From Thiodiazotropha sp040506275 (GTDB lineage: Bacteria; Pseudomonadota; Gammaproteobacteria; Chromatiales; Chromatiaceae): a stretch of 64,000 nt of DNA. A model generated the notes under the pieces. The model had not been told where the DNA came from, did no database searches, and saw only the letters and a list, made by a program, of their open reading frames with translations. Of the stretch, positions 26,476-35,087 are shown in pieces. Positions within the stretch are counted from its first letter, which is position 1, and each line of letters opens with the position of its first letter. The translations under genes were made by a program, and so were the position numbers. The stretch covers positions 62,001-126,000 of the forward strand of contig JBEVXD010000006.1 in the NCBI GenBank assembly GCA_040506275.1, in the 5' to 3' direction.

Positions 26476-29109
26476 ATGAAAACCAGCGCTGATATTCGCA
26501 AAGCCTTCCTGGATTATTTCGCCCAACATCAACATCAGGTGGTCACCAGCAGCCCCTTGGTTCCGCAAAATGATCCAACGTTGCTTTTTACCAATGCCGG
26601 TATGGTGCAGTTCAAAGATGTATTTCTTGGACGCGAGAAGCGGGATTACAGCAGGGCAACAAGCTCTCAGCGCTGTGTGCGTGCTGGCGGTAAGCATAAT
26701 GACCTGGAGAATGTCGGTTACACAGCCCGCCATCACACCTTTTTTGAGATGCTGGGCAATTTCAGTTTTGGTGACTATTTCAAGCAAGATGCCATCCAGT
26801 ACGCCTGGCAGTTTCTGACTGAGACTATCGGTCTGCCTGCCGAAAAACTATGGATTACCGTCTACCAGGATGATGATGAAGCTGCCGATATCTGGCTTAA
26901 AGAGATCGGCGTCGATCCCAGTCGGTTTACCCGGATCGGTGACAAGCCAGGTGGAAAACGATACGAGAGCGATAACTTCTGGTCGATGGGGGACACCGGT
27001 CCCTGCGGTCCCTGTTCCGAGATCTTTTATGACCATGGGGAAGATATCTGGGGCGGTCCTCCTGGCACACCAGAGGAAGAGGGTGATCGCTACATCGAAA
27101 TCTGGAATCTGGTGTTCATGCAATACAACCGGGATGCAGAGGGTGAGATGACTGCGTTGCCGAAACCTTCAGTTGACACGGGTATGGGGCTGGAACGATT
27201 GGCAGCGGTTCTGCAGGGCGTACACAGCAATTACGAGATTGACCTGTTTGCACATTTAATAGAATCGGCGGCTAAGGTCACCGGATGTAACAATCTGCAG
27301 GAGAAGTCCTTAAGGGTTATTGCGGATCATATTCGCTCCTGCGCCTTTCTGATTGTCGATGGGGTTTTACCCTCAAACGAAGGGCGTGGTTATGTGTTAC
27401 GCCGGATCATCCGCCGAGCCATTCGACATGGCTATATGCTGGGTGTGAAAACATCTTTTTTCCATAAACTGGTTGAACCGCTCTGCAAGGAGATGGGGGA
27501 TTTTTACCCCGAACTTGAGAGTCAGAAATCCCAGGTTGAAAAGGTGCTTCGTCTGGAAGAGGAGCGCTTTGCACAAACCCTTGAACAGGGTATGAAAATT
27601 TTAGAAGAGACAATGTCCACTCTGGAAGGCAAAGTGATACCGGGCGAGACGGTGTTCAAACTTTATGATACCTATGGATTTCCAAGAGACCTGACGGCAG
27701 ATGTTGCTCGTGAGCACGACCTGAGTATCGATCAGGCAGGCTTTGATGAGGCGATGGCTGAACAGAGAAAGCGGGCCCAGGCTGCCAGCCAGTTCGCAGC
27801 TGGGGATGCAATAGATCTGTCGTTGGATCAGCAGACTAGATTCACTGGTTATGAACTTCTGGAGGAGCAGTCTGAAATTTTAGCGCTGTTCAAAGACGGT
27901 TCATCAGTTGATGAGTTGAAGCAGGGTGACAGCGGGATGGTATTTCTTAATCACACCCCGTTCTATGCAGAATCCGGTGGCCAGGCGGGCGATATGGGTA
28001 CCCTGGAATCCGCCGGCATGATGTTCGAGGTGGATGACACCCGCAAGCAGGCCGGTGAACTGTTCGCTCACATCGGAAAGATGGAAGAGGGTAGTATCAA
28101 GGTAGGTGACCAAGTATTGGCACAGGTCAATGCCTATACCCGTCAAGCTACTGCGCTTAACCACTCAGCAACTCATCTACTGCATGCGGCACTTAGACAA
28201 GTGCTGGGTGATCATGTGGCTCAGAAAGGATCACTGGTTGATGCAGAACGTTTACGTTTCGACTTTTCACACTTCGAACCGATTTCACGTGAGCAACTAC
28301 AGACAATCGAACAGATTGTGAACGAGCAGATTCGATATAACCATGCGGTTAATACCGAACTCATGTCTCTTGAAAAGGCAAAAGACTCTGGCGCTATGGC
28401 CCTGTTTGGTGAGAAGTACGCCGATCAGGTACGGGTGTTGAGTATGGGGGATTTTTCAACAGAATTGTGTGGTGGCACCCATGTCAATGCTGTCGGGGAT
28501 ATCGGTCTATGTAAGATTACTGCTGAAACAGGAATCGCAGCCGGTGTAAGGCGTTTGGAGGCAGTCACTGGGCAACGTGCCATCGAATTAATGGAAGCTG
28601 ATGAAGAGCGGGTTCTGCGTGTTGCCGATATGATCAAATCCGGACGGGATGATATTGAAGATAAGCTGACCCAGATTTTAGATCGAAATCGCAAACTTGA
28701 AAAAGAGCTTGAGCAGTTGAAGGCCAAGCTGGCCAGTGCAGCAGGAAGTGATCTGGCCTCTTCAGCGGTCACGGTTGGCAAGGTGCAGGTGCTCGCCGCC
28801 AATCTCGAAGGCACTGATCCGAAATCACTGCGTGAAACGATGGATCAGTTGAAAAATAAATTGGGTTCAGCGGTTATTCTGTTGACCGCAGTTGCAGGTG
28901 ACAAGGTCTCACTTGTGGCTGGTGTCACCAAGGATCTAACCGGCGAGATGAAGGCGGGAGATCTGGTCAAGCTGGCTGCTGAGCAGGTTGGTGGCAAGGG
29001 TGGTGGGCGCCCCGATATGGCCCAGGCAGGCGGCAGCAATCCTGATGCTATCCCCGAGGCGCTGGCTCTGGTAGAGCCCTGGGTCAAAGATAAACTTGGT
29101 ACTGATTAA
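26476..29109 (+). CDS. alaS: Alanyl-tRNA synthetase
   Basis: 877 residues, standard length. The class II core starts at residue 1 (IRKAFLDYFAQHQHQVV), motif 2 follows (NVGYTARHHTFFEMLGNFSF), then GMGLERLAAVLQG. The editing domain has HSATHLLHAALRQ and CGGTHV, and the C-Ala oligomerisation domain ends the chain with KGGGRPDMAQAGG. It charges tRNA-Ala and clears mischarged Ser/Gly. Gene order recA-recX-alaS is conserved. Confidence 0.98.
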   Translation: MKTSADIRKAFLDYFAQHQHQVVTSSPLVPQNDPTLLFTNAGMVQFKDVFLGREKRDYSRATSSQRCVRAGGKHNDLENVGYTARHHTFFEMLGNFSFGDYFKQDAIQYAWQFLTETIGLPAEKLWITVYQDDDEAADIWLKEIGVDPSRFTRIGDKPGGKRYESDNFWSMGDTGPCGPCSEIFYDHGEDIWGGPPGTPEEEGDRYIEIWNLVFMQYNRDAEGEMTALPKPSVDTGMGLERLAAVLQGVHSNYEIDLFAHLIESAAKVTGCNNLQEKSLRVIADHIRSCAFLIVDGVLPSNEGRGYVLRRIIRRAIRHGYMLGVKTSFFHKLVEPLCKEMGDFYPELESQKSQVEKVLRLEEERFAQTLEQGMKILEETMSTLEGKVIPGETVFKLYDTYGFPRDLTADVAREHDLSIDQAGFDEAMAEQRKRAQAASQFAAGDAIDLSLDQQTRFTGYELLEEQSEILALFKDGSSVDELKQGDSGMVFLNHTPFYAESGGQAGDMGTLESAGMMFEVDDTRKQAGELFAHIGKMEEGSIKVGDQVLAQVNAYTRQATALNHSATHLLHAALRQVLGDHVAQKGSLVDAERLRFDFSHFEPISREQLQTIEQIVNEQIRYNHAVNTELMSLEKAKDSGAMALFGEKYADQVRVLSMGDFSTELCGGTHVNAVGDIGLCKITAETGIAAGVRRLEAVTGQRAIELMEADEERVLRVADMIKSGRDDIEDKLTQILDRNRKLEKELEQLKAKLASAAGSDLASSAVTVGKVQVLAANLEGTDPKSLRETMDQLKNKLGSAVILLTAVAGDKVSLVAGVTKDLTGEMKAGDLVKLAAEQVGGKGGGRPDMAQAGGSNPDAIPEALALVEPWVKDKLGTD

Positions 29110-29299
29110 GCTTCAGGTTGGCGTAGCGTTCGAGATCTCAAAATCCAGGTTCAGATCGTAGCATCATTAACACTACTGCTTTATACGACATAGTCAGTCG
29201 TCGGGTTAGTAATACTCAATATAGAGTTACAACCCGCCAGCCAATAGTGTTAAATGTGCAACTCTTTAATGACATTTTTTTACAGGACATTGAACTGAC

Positions 29300-30523
29300 A
29301 TGGCACTCATAGTGCAAAAATACGGTGGTACCTCCGTCGGCAGTGTTGAGCGAATCTCGGCGGTTGCTGAAAAGGTCAAAGCATATAGGGAGAAGGGTGA
29401 TCAGGTTGTGGTGGTTGTTTCTGCCATGTCGGGAGAAACCAACCGACTGATCGGACTGGCGAGCCAGATTGATGATGCCCCGGATCCGAGAGAGATGGAT
29501 GTACTGGTCTCTACAGGAGAGCAGGTCACCATTGCATTGCTATCCATGGCACTGCAAAAAATTGGCAGTCCTGCGCGCTCCTATACTGGTGGTCAGGTCC
29601 ATATTCTCACCGATAGCGCATACAGCAAAGCACGAATCCGGGATATCGATGCTGCCAGGGTAAAGGCTGACCTGGATGCTAACCGGGTAGTTGTTGTCGC
29701 CGGTTTTCAGGGTGTTGATGAGCATGGCAGCATCACAACCCTGGGACGGGGCGGATCAGATACCACGGCGGTAGCGATGGCTGCAGCGCTGAAAGCGGAT
29801 GAGTGTCAGATCTATACAGATGTGGACGGTGTCTATACCACCGACCCCAGAGTAGTGCCGAATGCCAGGAGGCTGGAGCGCATTACCTTTGAGGAGATGC
29901 TCGAGATGGCCAGTCTTGGGTCAAAAGTCCTGCAGATTCGCGCGGTAGAGTTCGCGGGTAAATATAATGTTCCCCTACGTGTCCTTTCCAGCTTCGAAGA
30001 GGGCGAAGGCACACTGATCACCTTTGAGGAAGAGAAAATGGAACAGGCAAAGATTTCAGGTATTGCGTTTAATCGCGATGAAGCAAAACTGACGATCCTG
30101 GGTGTTCCTGATCAGCCCGGAGTGGCTCATAAGATCATTGGACCGGTTTCGAATCAGAATATTGAAGTCGATATGATCGTTCAGAATATCTCCCACGATA
30201 CCGGGCGTACCGATTTCACCTTCACCGTAAATCGAAGCGATTTCAAACGGGCCAAGGATATCTTAGAACAAACCGCCACTGAAATGGGGGCTCGAGAAGT
30301 CCTGTCGGATGATCGTATTGTGAAAATATCCCTGGTGGGTGTGGGGATGCGCTCACACGCCGGCATTGCCAGTAAAATGTTTGAAGTTCTGGCAAATGAG
30401 GGCATCAATATCCGCATGATTTCCACCTCAGAAATCAAGATTTCAGTCGTAGTCGATGAGAAGTATCTAGAGCTAGGTGTACGTGCCTTACATGATGCTT
30501 TTGAGCTGGAAAGCGAAGTTTGA
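29300..30523 (+). CDS. lysC: Aspartate kinase (LysC type)
   Basis: 407 residues. The kinase domain begins VQKYGGTSVGS and contains GRGGSDTTAVAMAAAL and YTDVDGVYTTDPR. Two ACT domains follow (LTILGVPDQPGVAHKI and VSLVGVGMRSHAGIASKMF), implying feedback control by lysine and/or threonine. It is the first step of Lys/Thr/Met/Ile synthesis. The gene is between alaS and csrA as in many gammaproteobacteria. No lysine riboswitch is evident in the 190 bases upstream. Confidence 0.97.
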   Translation: MALIVQKYGGTSVGSVERISAVAEKVKAYREKGDQVVVVVSAMSGETNRLIGLASQIDDAPDPREMDVLVSTGEQVTIALLSMALQKIGSPARSYTGGQVHILTDSAYSKARIRDIDAARVKADLDANRVVVVAGFQGVDEHGSITTLGRGGSDTTAVAMAAALKADECQIYTDVDGVYTTDPRVVPNARRLERITFEEMLEMASLGSKVLQIRAVEFAGKYNVPLRVLSSFEEGEGTLITFEEEKMEQAKISGIAFNRDEAKLTILGVPDQPGVAHKIIGPVSNQNIEVDMIVQNISHDTGRTDFTFTVNRSDFKRAKDILEQTATEMGAREVLSDDRIVKISLVGVGMRSHAGIASKMFEVLANEGINIRMISTSEIKISVVVDEKYLELGVRALHDAFELESEV

Positions 30524-30723
30524 TCCTAAAATTGACCAAAACTAACAAATATGGCTAATTTTCTAGGTATTTGAGTACTTTTTTCTCTTTTTAAGACTCC
30601 ATCCAATTGCTAAAATAATGTTACCGGTCCCGTACTGCGGCGGCTTGGTTGGCAATGGTATGAGTCTGTGGGAGTTTCTACAGAATGATACCAGTAACAT
30701 AAGGAAACACATGGAGACTGGAA

Positions 30724-30906
30724 ATGTTAATACTAACTCGCCGTGTAGGCGAAACTTTGATGATTGGAGATGAAGTCACTGTTACCGTATTAGGGGTAAA
30801 GGGCAATCAGGTTCGAATCGGTGTAAATGCACCACGAGATGTAACTGTTCATCGGGAAGAGATTTACGAACGAATCAAAAGAGAACAATCTGAAGAATCT
30901 TCTTAA
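30724..30906 (+). CDS. csrA: Carbon storage regulator CsrA
   Basis: 60 residues, full length: MLILTRRVGETLMIGDEVTV, the GVKGNQVRIGVNAP strands and VHREEIYERI. It is a dimeric RNA-binding protein that blocks ribosome binding at GGA sites. An intrinsic terminator follows at 30955 and tRNA-Ser at 31130. Confidence 0.98.
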   Translation: MLILTRRVGETLMIGDEVTVTVLGVKGNQVRIGVNAPRDVTVHREEIYERIKREQSEESS

Positions 30907-30954
30907 TTAGGATTTGAAAGACAAAATAATACAAGGTTCATCACCTTAACAAAC

Positions 30955-30984
30955 AACTTTGCCAAGGAAGGCAAAGTTTTTTTT
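30955..30984 (+). terminator. Intrinsic terminator after csrA
   Basis: 9-bp stem AACTTTGCC / GGCAAAGTT with loop AAGGAA, followed by a run of T to 30984. Confidence 0.9.
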
Positions 30985-31129
30985 GTTTATAGCGTAATTA
31001 ATCTGTACAATCTCGTCTCCTTTTGGGGACCTGTCGACGTAGTCATAATTGACGCACAAGGCATTAAAGCCAGGATACGCGGCAAGGCAGTCATACAAAA
31101 TGACAAACCTCCCCAAAAAGAGAGAATCC

Positions 31130-31222
31130 GGAGAGATGGCCGAGCGGCTGAAGGCGCTCCCCTGCTAAGGGAGTATGGGGTTAATAGCTCCATCGAGGGT
31201 TCGAATCCCTCTCTCTCCGCCA
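31130..31222 (+). tRNA. tRNA-Ser (anticodon GCT)
   Basis: 93 nt with encoded CCA. Acceptor stem GGAGAGA pairs with TCTCTCC; the anticodon loop is CTGCTAA (GCT); a long class II variable arm (GGAGTATGGGGTTAATAGCTCC) is present, and the T arm contains GGTTCGAATCC. Position after csrA is conserved in gammaproteobacteria. Confidence 0.97.
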
Positions 31223-31230
31223 TAAATAAA

Positions 31231-31253
31231 GGGCCCAGTCGGGCCCTTTTTTT
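31231..31253 (+). terminator. Intrinsic terminator after tRNA-Ser
   Basis: GGGCCC-AGTC-GGGCCC stem followed by seven T, nine bases after the tRNA CCA. Confidence 0.92.
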
Positions 31254-31727
31254 ATGGCGGAGAGAGAGGATTTGATACGAACCCTTCGTTCGAAAGGAAC
31301 GCAGTGACGCAGACGCCGCAGCGCAGCGAGGACGCCCCGAAGGGGTGAGCCGAAGGCGAATCACAAGCCGCGTATAGCGGCGCAGAACATTGGAGCGCAG
31401 CGACGATAGCCCGTAGGGCGAGGCCAGTTGGCCGAGTAATCCCGACAACCAGTACACTCCCAAGCCAAGCAGACCCTCGGCCCTTTTTTTATGGCGGAGA
31501 GAGAGGCCAAGATTCGAACCCTTCGTTCGAAAGGAACGCAGTGACGCAGACGCCGCAGCGCAGCGAGGACGCCCCGAAGGGGTGAGCCGAAGGCGAATCA
31601 CAAGCCGCGTATAGCGGCGCAGAACATTGGAGCGCAGCGACGATAGCCCGTAGGGCGAGGCCAGTTGGCCGAGTAATCCCGACAACCAGTACACTCCCAA
31701 GCCAAGCAGACCCTCGGCCCTTTTTTT
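31254..31727. repeat. Tandem 237-bp repeats with inverted tRNA-Ser tail
   Basis: Two copies begin at 31254 and 31491, exactly 237 bases apart. Each starts with ATGGCGGAGAGAGAGG and a slightly changed GATTCGAACCC, the reverse complement of the 3' end of the tRNA-Ser at 31130. Each then carries a long GC-rich, near-palindromic body (GACGCCGCAGCGCAGCGAGG, GCGGCGCAGAACATTGGAGC) and ends CCCTCGGCCC plus T7. Open reading frames across them (for example a 237-codon minus-strand frame) are artefacts of the repeat. Confidence 0.85.
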
Positions 31728-32125
31728 ACCTCGTTCCCACGCTCTGCGTGGGAACGCATATGGTAAGTAAAACAGTGTAATGAGGTATGTGTTCCTGCTA
31801 TATGCATTCCCACGCAGAACATGGGAACGAGATACGCAGACGCCGCAGCGCAGCGAGGACGCCCCGAAGGGGTGAGCCGAAGGCGAATCACAAGCCGCAC
31901 ATTGCGGCGCAGAACATTGGAGCGTAGCGACGATAGCCCGTAGGGCGAGGCCAGTTGGCCGAGTAATCCCGACAACCAGCGCGCTCCTAAGCCTTGGAGG
32001 CCCTCGGCCCTTTTTTTACCTCGTTCCCACGCTCTGCGTGGGAACGCATATGGTAAGTAAAACAGTGTAATGAGGTGTGTGTTCCAGCTATATGCATTCC
32101 CACACAGAGTGTGGGAGCGAGATAA
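31728..32125. repeat. Alternating B-A-B repeat block
   Basis: Element B occurs at about 31730-31834 and 32020-32124: a CGTTCCCACGC/GCGTGGGAACG hairpin, a CATATGGTAAGTAAAACAG spacer and a matching CATTCCCACGCAGA hairpin end. Between the copies is a third, truncated copy of the 237-bp A element body (31834-32019). The 140 bases from 32126 to the next gene hold one decayed GGTGCGGC palindrome and nothing else visible. Confidence 0.8.
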
Positions 32126-32265
32126 TCCTACAGGGTGCGGCTATGACGCACCGTCACCAACATGAGCCTCCCATCAGGTCAATTGTTCATGTTCTACAAG
32201 GGACGTAGAATATCAGTTGGCCTGTGACCGAAATCCAACACAACTACCCTTAAAAAAGAGATCCT

Positions 32266-33069
32266 GTGAAATCGCCTATCAAAGCCCTACTGCTGGACAT
32301 GGATGGTGTCCTCTATCATGGTGAGAAGGCGATTCCGGAAGCCCTGGATTTCATGGCTGAGATAGGGGATATTCCACACGCCTTCATAACCAATAACCCC
32401 ATCCTGCCTCCTACCATAGTGGCGGATCGGCTTAAACAGATGGGGTTTACAAGGCCTGAAGAGCAGCAGATCGTTACTTCTGCAGAGGCAACTGCCCTCT
32501 GGTTGGCTAAGGAAAAACCGGGTTTTCGCTATTTTGCAATTGGTGCCGAAGGCCTGCATCTGGCACTCAGGGATCAAGGAGAGGAAGATCATGCAGAGGC
32601 TGACTTCGTAGTTATTGGTGAAGGTGCAGGCATCGACTATGAGACCATTACCATCGGCACCAACCTGATCCTTAAACATGGTGCCCAACTGGTTTGTACC
32701 AATCCGGATCATAGCGTGGATGCCCATGTGGAAGGCCTACACCAAGTGCTGCCAGGTGGTGGTGCCCTGGTAGCCCCCTTCGCAGTCGCTACCGGCAAGG
32801 TTCCAGTGATCATCGGTAAGCCGCAACCCCTACTCTACGAGATGGCAGCGGAACGCATCGGAGTATCATTGGAAGAGTGCCTGATGATTGGTGACAGGCC
32901 CGATACTGACATTGTCGGTGCCGCCAGGCTCGGTATGAAAACCGCTCTGGTGAGAACCGGACGGTTTGCTACTGGAGAAGCCTATCCCAAACAACTGCCC
33001 AAACCGGACTGGGATCTAGACTCCCTGTCTGAATTGGGCTCGATTCTGTTTTCTGGAGACCCGAGATGA
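32266..33069 (+). CDS. HAD superfamily hydrolase, class IIA (NagD-like)
   Basis: 267 residues from GTG 32266. HAD motif I is LLLDMDGVLYHG, motif II FITNN, motif III lysine in VIIGKPQ, and motif IV GDRPDTDIVGA; a cap domain of the IIA type lies between. It is a phosphatase for a small phosphate ester (the NagD/PGP group includes nucleotide monophosphate and glycerol-phosphate phosphatases). It overlaps the NADAR gene by 4 bases. Confidence 0.9.
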   Translation: MKSPIKALLLDMDGVLYHGEKAIPEALDFMAEIGDIPHAFITNNPILPPTIVADRLKQMGFTRPEEQQIVTSAEATALWLAKEKPGFRYFAIGAEGLHLALRDQGEEDHAEADFVVIGEGAGIDYETITIGTNLILKHGAQLVCTNPDHSVDAHVEGLHQVLPGGGALVAPFAVATGKVPVIIGKPQPLLYEMAAERIGVSLEECLMIGDRPDTDIVGAARLGMKTALVRTGRFATGEAYPKQLPKPDWDLDSLSELGSILFSGDPR

Positions 33070-33530
33070 TCTTTTCCGAGACCAAGGAGCCATACTACCT
33101 CTCTCGAATGGATGTGAACCACCCGCTGGCCAGCTTTTCCAAACTTGGGTTTGAACTGGATGGTGCGACTTGGCCGTCCGTCGAGCACTACTATCAGGCG
33201 ATGAAATTTGAACAGGCTGAACATCGTGAAGCCATCAGATCGGCGGATCACCCCAAGAAGGCACAAAAATTAGCTGCCGGGAATAAACGACAGATCCGCA
33301 AAGATTGGAAACAAGTGCGGGAAGTGATGATGACCCGAGCCATTTACACCAAATGCAGAACCCATGATGTTGTCGCTGCAACGCTGCGGGAAACTGGTGA
33401 CAGGAAGATCACCGAAACCAGTCAGTATGACTACTACTGGGGTTGCGGCAGGGATGGATTGGGCCACAACACCTTCGGAAAGGTGCTGATGGCAGTTCGG
33501 GAGAAAATGCGCGAAGAGAATAGTTATTAA
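33066..33530 (+). CDS. NADAR family protein (YbiA-like)
   Basis: 154 residues. YYLSRMDVNHPLASFSKLGF, PSVEHYYQAMKF, MMTRAIYTKC and YYWGCGRDGLGHNTFGKVL are NADAR domain features. Characterised members act as N-glycosidases on phosphorylated riboflavin intermediates or remove ADP-ribose. It is coupled to the HAD phosphatase by an ATGA overlap. The TAA stop is part of the TIR of the element that begins at 33525. Confidence 0.88.
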   Translation: MIFSETKEPYYLSRMDVNHPLASFSKLGFELDGATWPSVEHYYQAMKFEQAEHREAIRSADHPKKAQKLAAGNKRQIRKDWKQVREVMMTRAIYTKCRTHDVVAATLRETGDRKITETSQYDYYWGCGRDGLGHNTFGKVLMAVREKMREENSY

Positions 33531-33716
33531 CTCGGCACTTTAATAGGCAGGCACGCTTCGGCTTGTCCTTTTACATTCAAACTGTTAGGGGCGACAAGAA
33601 AACCCTTGCTCTGCGTTGTGACACTTGGCAAGGGGGCAACCATTATCTGCGAGTCACGCCTTGATCAAGGGCCTTCTTGTCGCCCTGAACCTACCTATTA
33701 AGGTGCCGAGTTAATA
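33525..33716. mobile_element. 192-bp TIR element (MITE-like)
   Basis: Ends are TATTAACTCGGCACTTTAAT (33525) and ATTAAGGTGCCGAGTTAATA (to 33716), imperfect inverted repeats matching at 22 of 23 positions. Inside, GGGGCGACAAGAA near 33590 pairs with TTCTTGTCGCCC near 33675. No protein is encoded. It sits between two convergent genes and supplies the stop codon of both. The left half closely matches the element at 43993. Confidence 0.75.
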
Positions 33717-34262
33717 ATCAAGCATTTGCGGCAGTATTTCCTCCAACCAGTTGTCGATGCGTTGCTCTGTTAGTAGATGCTGCAGATGTTGATCCAATAC
33801 CAGACCGACAAAACGACCATCTACGACCGACATGGAGTGGTTGAACTCAAAACCCTCGGTTCCGCAACCGCCGATCATCTGAGCCCCTGCTTTATCCAGA
33901 ATACGGTGGAGGCGCATCACGCCATCTGCAAAATGGTCAGGGTAGCTCTCCTGATCGCCTACCCCATAAAGGGCAATCTGCTTTTCACTCAAATCGGCCT
34001 TTTTGATTTGTGGTAGAAACTCTAACCAACTCTCCTCCTCGTTACCGCTTGCCTTACCGGGAAGTTTTCCATCACTATAGGTTGGGGTGCCTAGAATAAG
34101 TTTATCATAGGCTAGAAACTGATCACCATCAATGCGATTGATGTTGATGGGTTTGGCTGCAGGCTGCCCCTCCCGAAGGGTGTTTATTTTGCGTGCGATC
34201 TTTTTTGCGATGAGTCGGGTCGTGCCCGATTCAGTGCCGAAGAAGATTCCGATTTTATGCAT
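33711..34262 (-). CDS. Flavodoxin
   Basis: 183 residues from ATG 34262. The FMN phosphate loop is FFGTESGTTRLIAKKI, with LILGTPTYSDGKLPG (first FMN-stacking loop), ALYGVGDQESYPDHFADG and the long-chain flavodoxin end. It is a low-potential one-electron carrier that can replace ferredoxin. A TTG fifteen bases upstream is an alternative start. Its TAA lies in the TIR of the 33525 element. Confidence 0.93.
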   Translation of the reverse strand: MHKIGIFFGTESGTTRLIAKKIARKINTLREGQPAAKPININRIDGDQFLAYDKLILGTPTYSDGKLPGKASGNEEESWLEFLPQIKKADLSEKQIALYGVGDQESYPDHFADGVMRLHRILDKAGAQMIGGCGTEGFEFNHSMSVVDGRFVGLVLDQHLQHLLTEQRIDNWLEEILPQMLDY

Positions 34263-35087
34263 GGTGTAAAATCCCAATAATGGTTTGTTTCAATTGCATC
34301 TGGACAACGCAAATTCCAAGCCAGAAAAAATCTGTATATCTTCAAATATTGATTTTGTTCTTATTGGGTCTTTCTCTCAGTAACTAATCTGCTGTTATAG
34401 CTGTGTTTTTATTAATTAAGTCTCTGGATTAGGAATCGCGATTATCTTAGGGACGGTCAATTGATGCTTGGTGTTTGTATGAATTGCTACAATGCAGGCC
34501 TCTGCTGGGACTCTTGAAACATGAATGAGCCCAATCCTGCAAACAGTTAACAACGATTTAACGTCGAGCTGCTGATATCCAGCTATCAGAGACCAGCCAG
34601 CAAAGCGCAAATAGTAGCTCGTCATGCAGTGGAGGAGGATACCTGACTACAATGTGATGCATCAGTCAGTGTAGCTTTCCATGACACCGAAGTTGACCCG
34701 GTTTTCAATTATGGAAATCTCACAGCGCTAAGATACATTAAAATGGGTTGGGGCGATTTCATACAACTACCTTCCCGGCAATCTGCAGAGCCGGTGATCA
34801 GCAGGTCACTGTTTCCCGATTGGTGATGCTTCTCTCTGGAAGGTGGTTGATGAATTCAGTATCCACCGAGACCGGGTCGTGGTGTTCACAAGCTGAAGTT
34901 CACTATCAGTCGCTTATAGATTGAGTTAAGTGGCGCTTTTAGCACCCTCCGATTTCGACAATGAAGGTTTTCTGACTGTAGTAAATACGACAAACCTTAG
35001 AAATATTTCTTTAATTTCAATTACTAAAGTACTGGTATACCCCTTGCTTGGATCTGATGAATCTATCCGTTATAGGGTTTCCAGGGT
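34263..35087. other. 825-bp intergenic region with no gene seen
   Basis: No reading frame with protein-like content on either strand; the longest frame (34416-34625, minus) shows no family features. No clear repeat of the kinds found elsewhere in the window. It may hold the promoter of the AAA+ gene or decayed sequence. Confidence 0.5.

Noticed and set aside
30987..31700. 237-codon minus-strand reading frame
   Set aside because: It runs across tRNA-Ser and two tandem 237-bp repeats; the protein repeats itself exactly as the DNA does and has no family features.
31598..31975. 125-codon minus-strand reading frame
   Set aside because: Also inside the A/B repeat block; a by-product of GC-rich palindromes.
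31254..32125. CRISPR array
   Set aside because: Units are 237 bp and contiguous, with no short direct repeats separated by unique spacers, and no cas genes are in the window.
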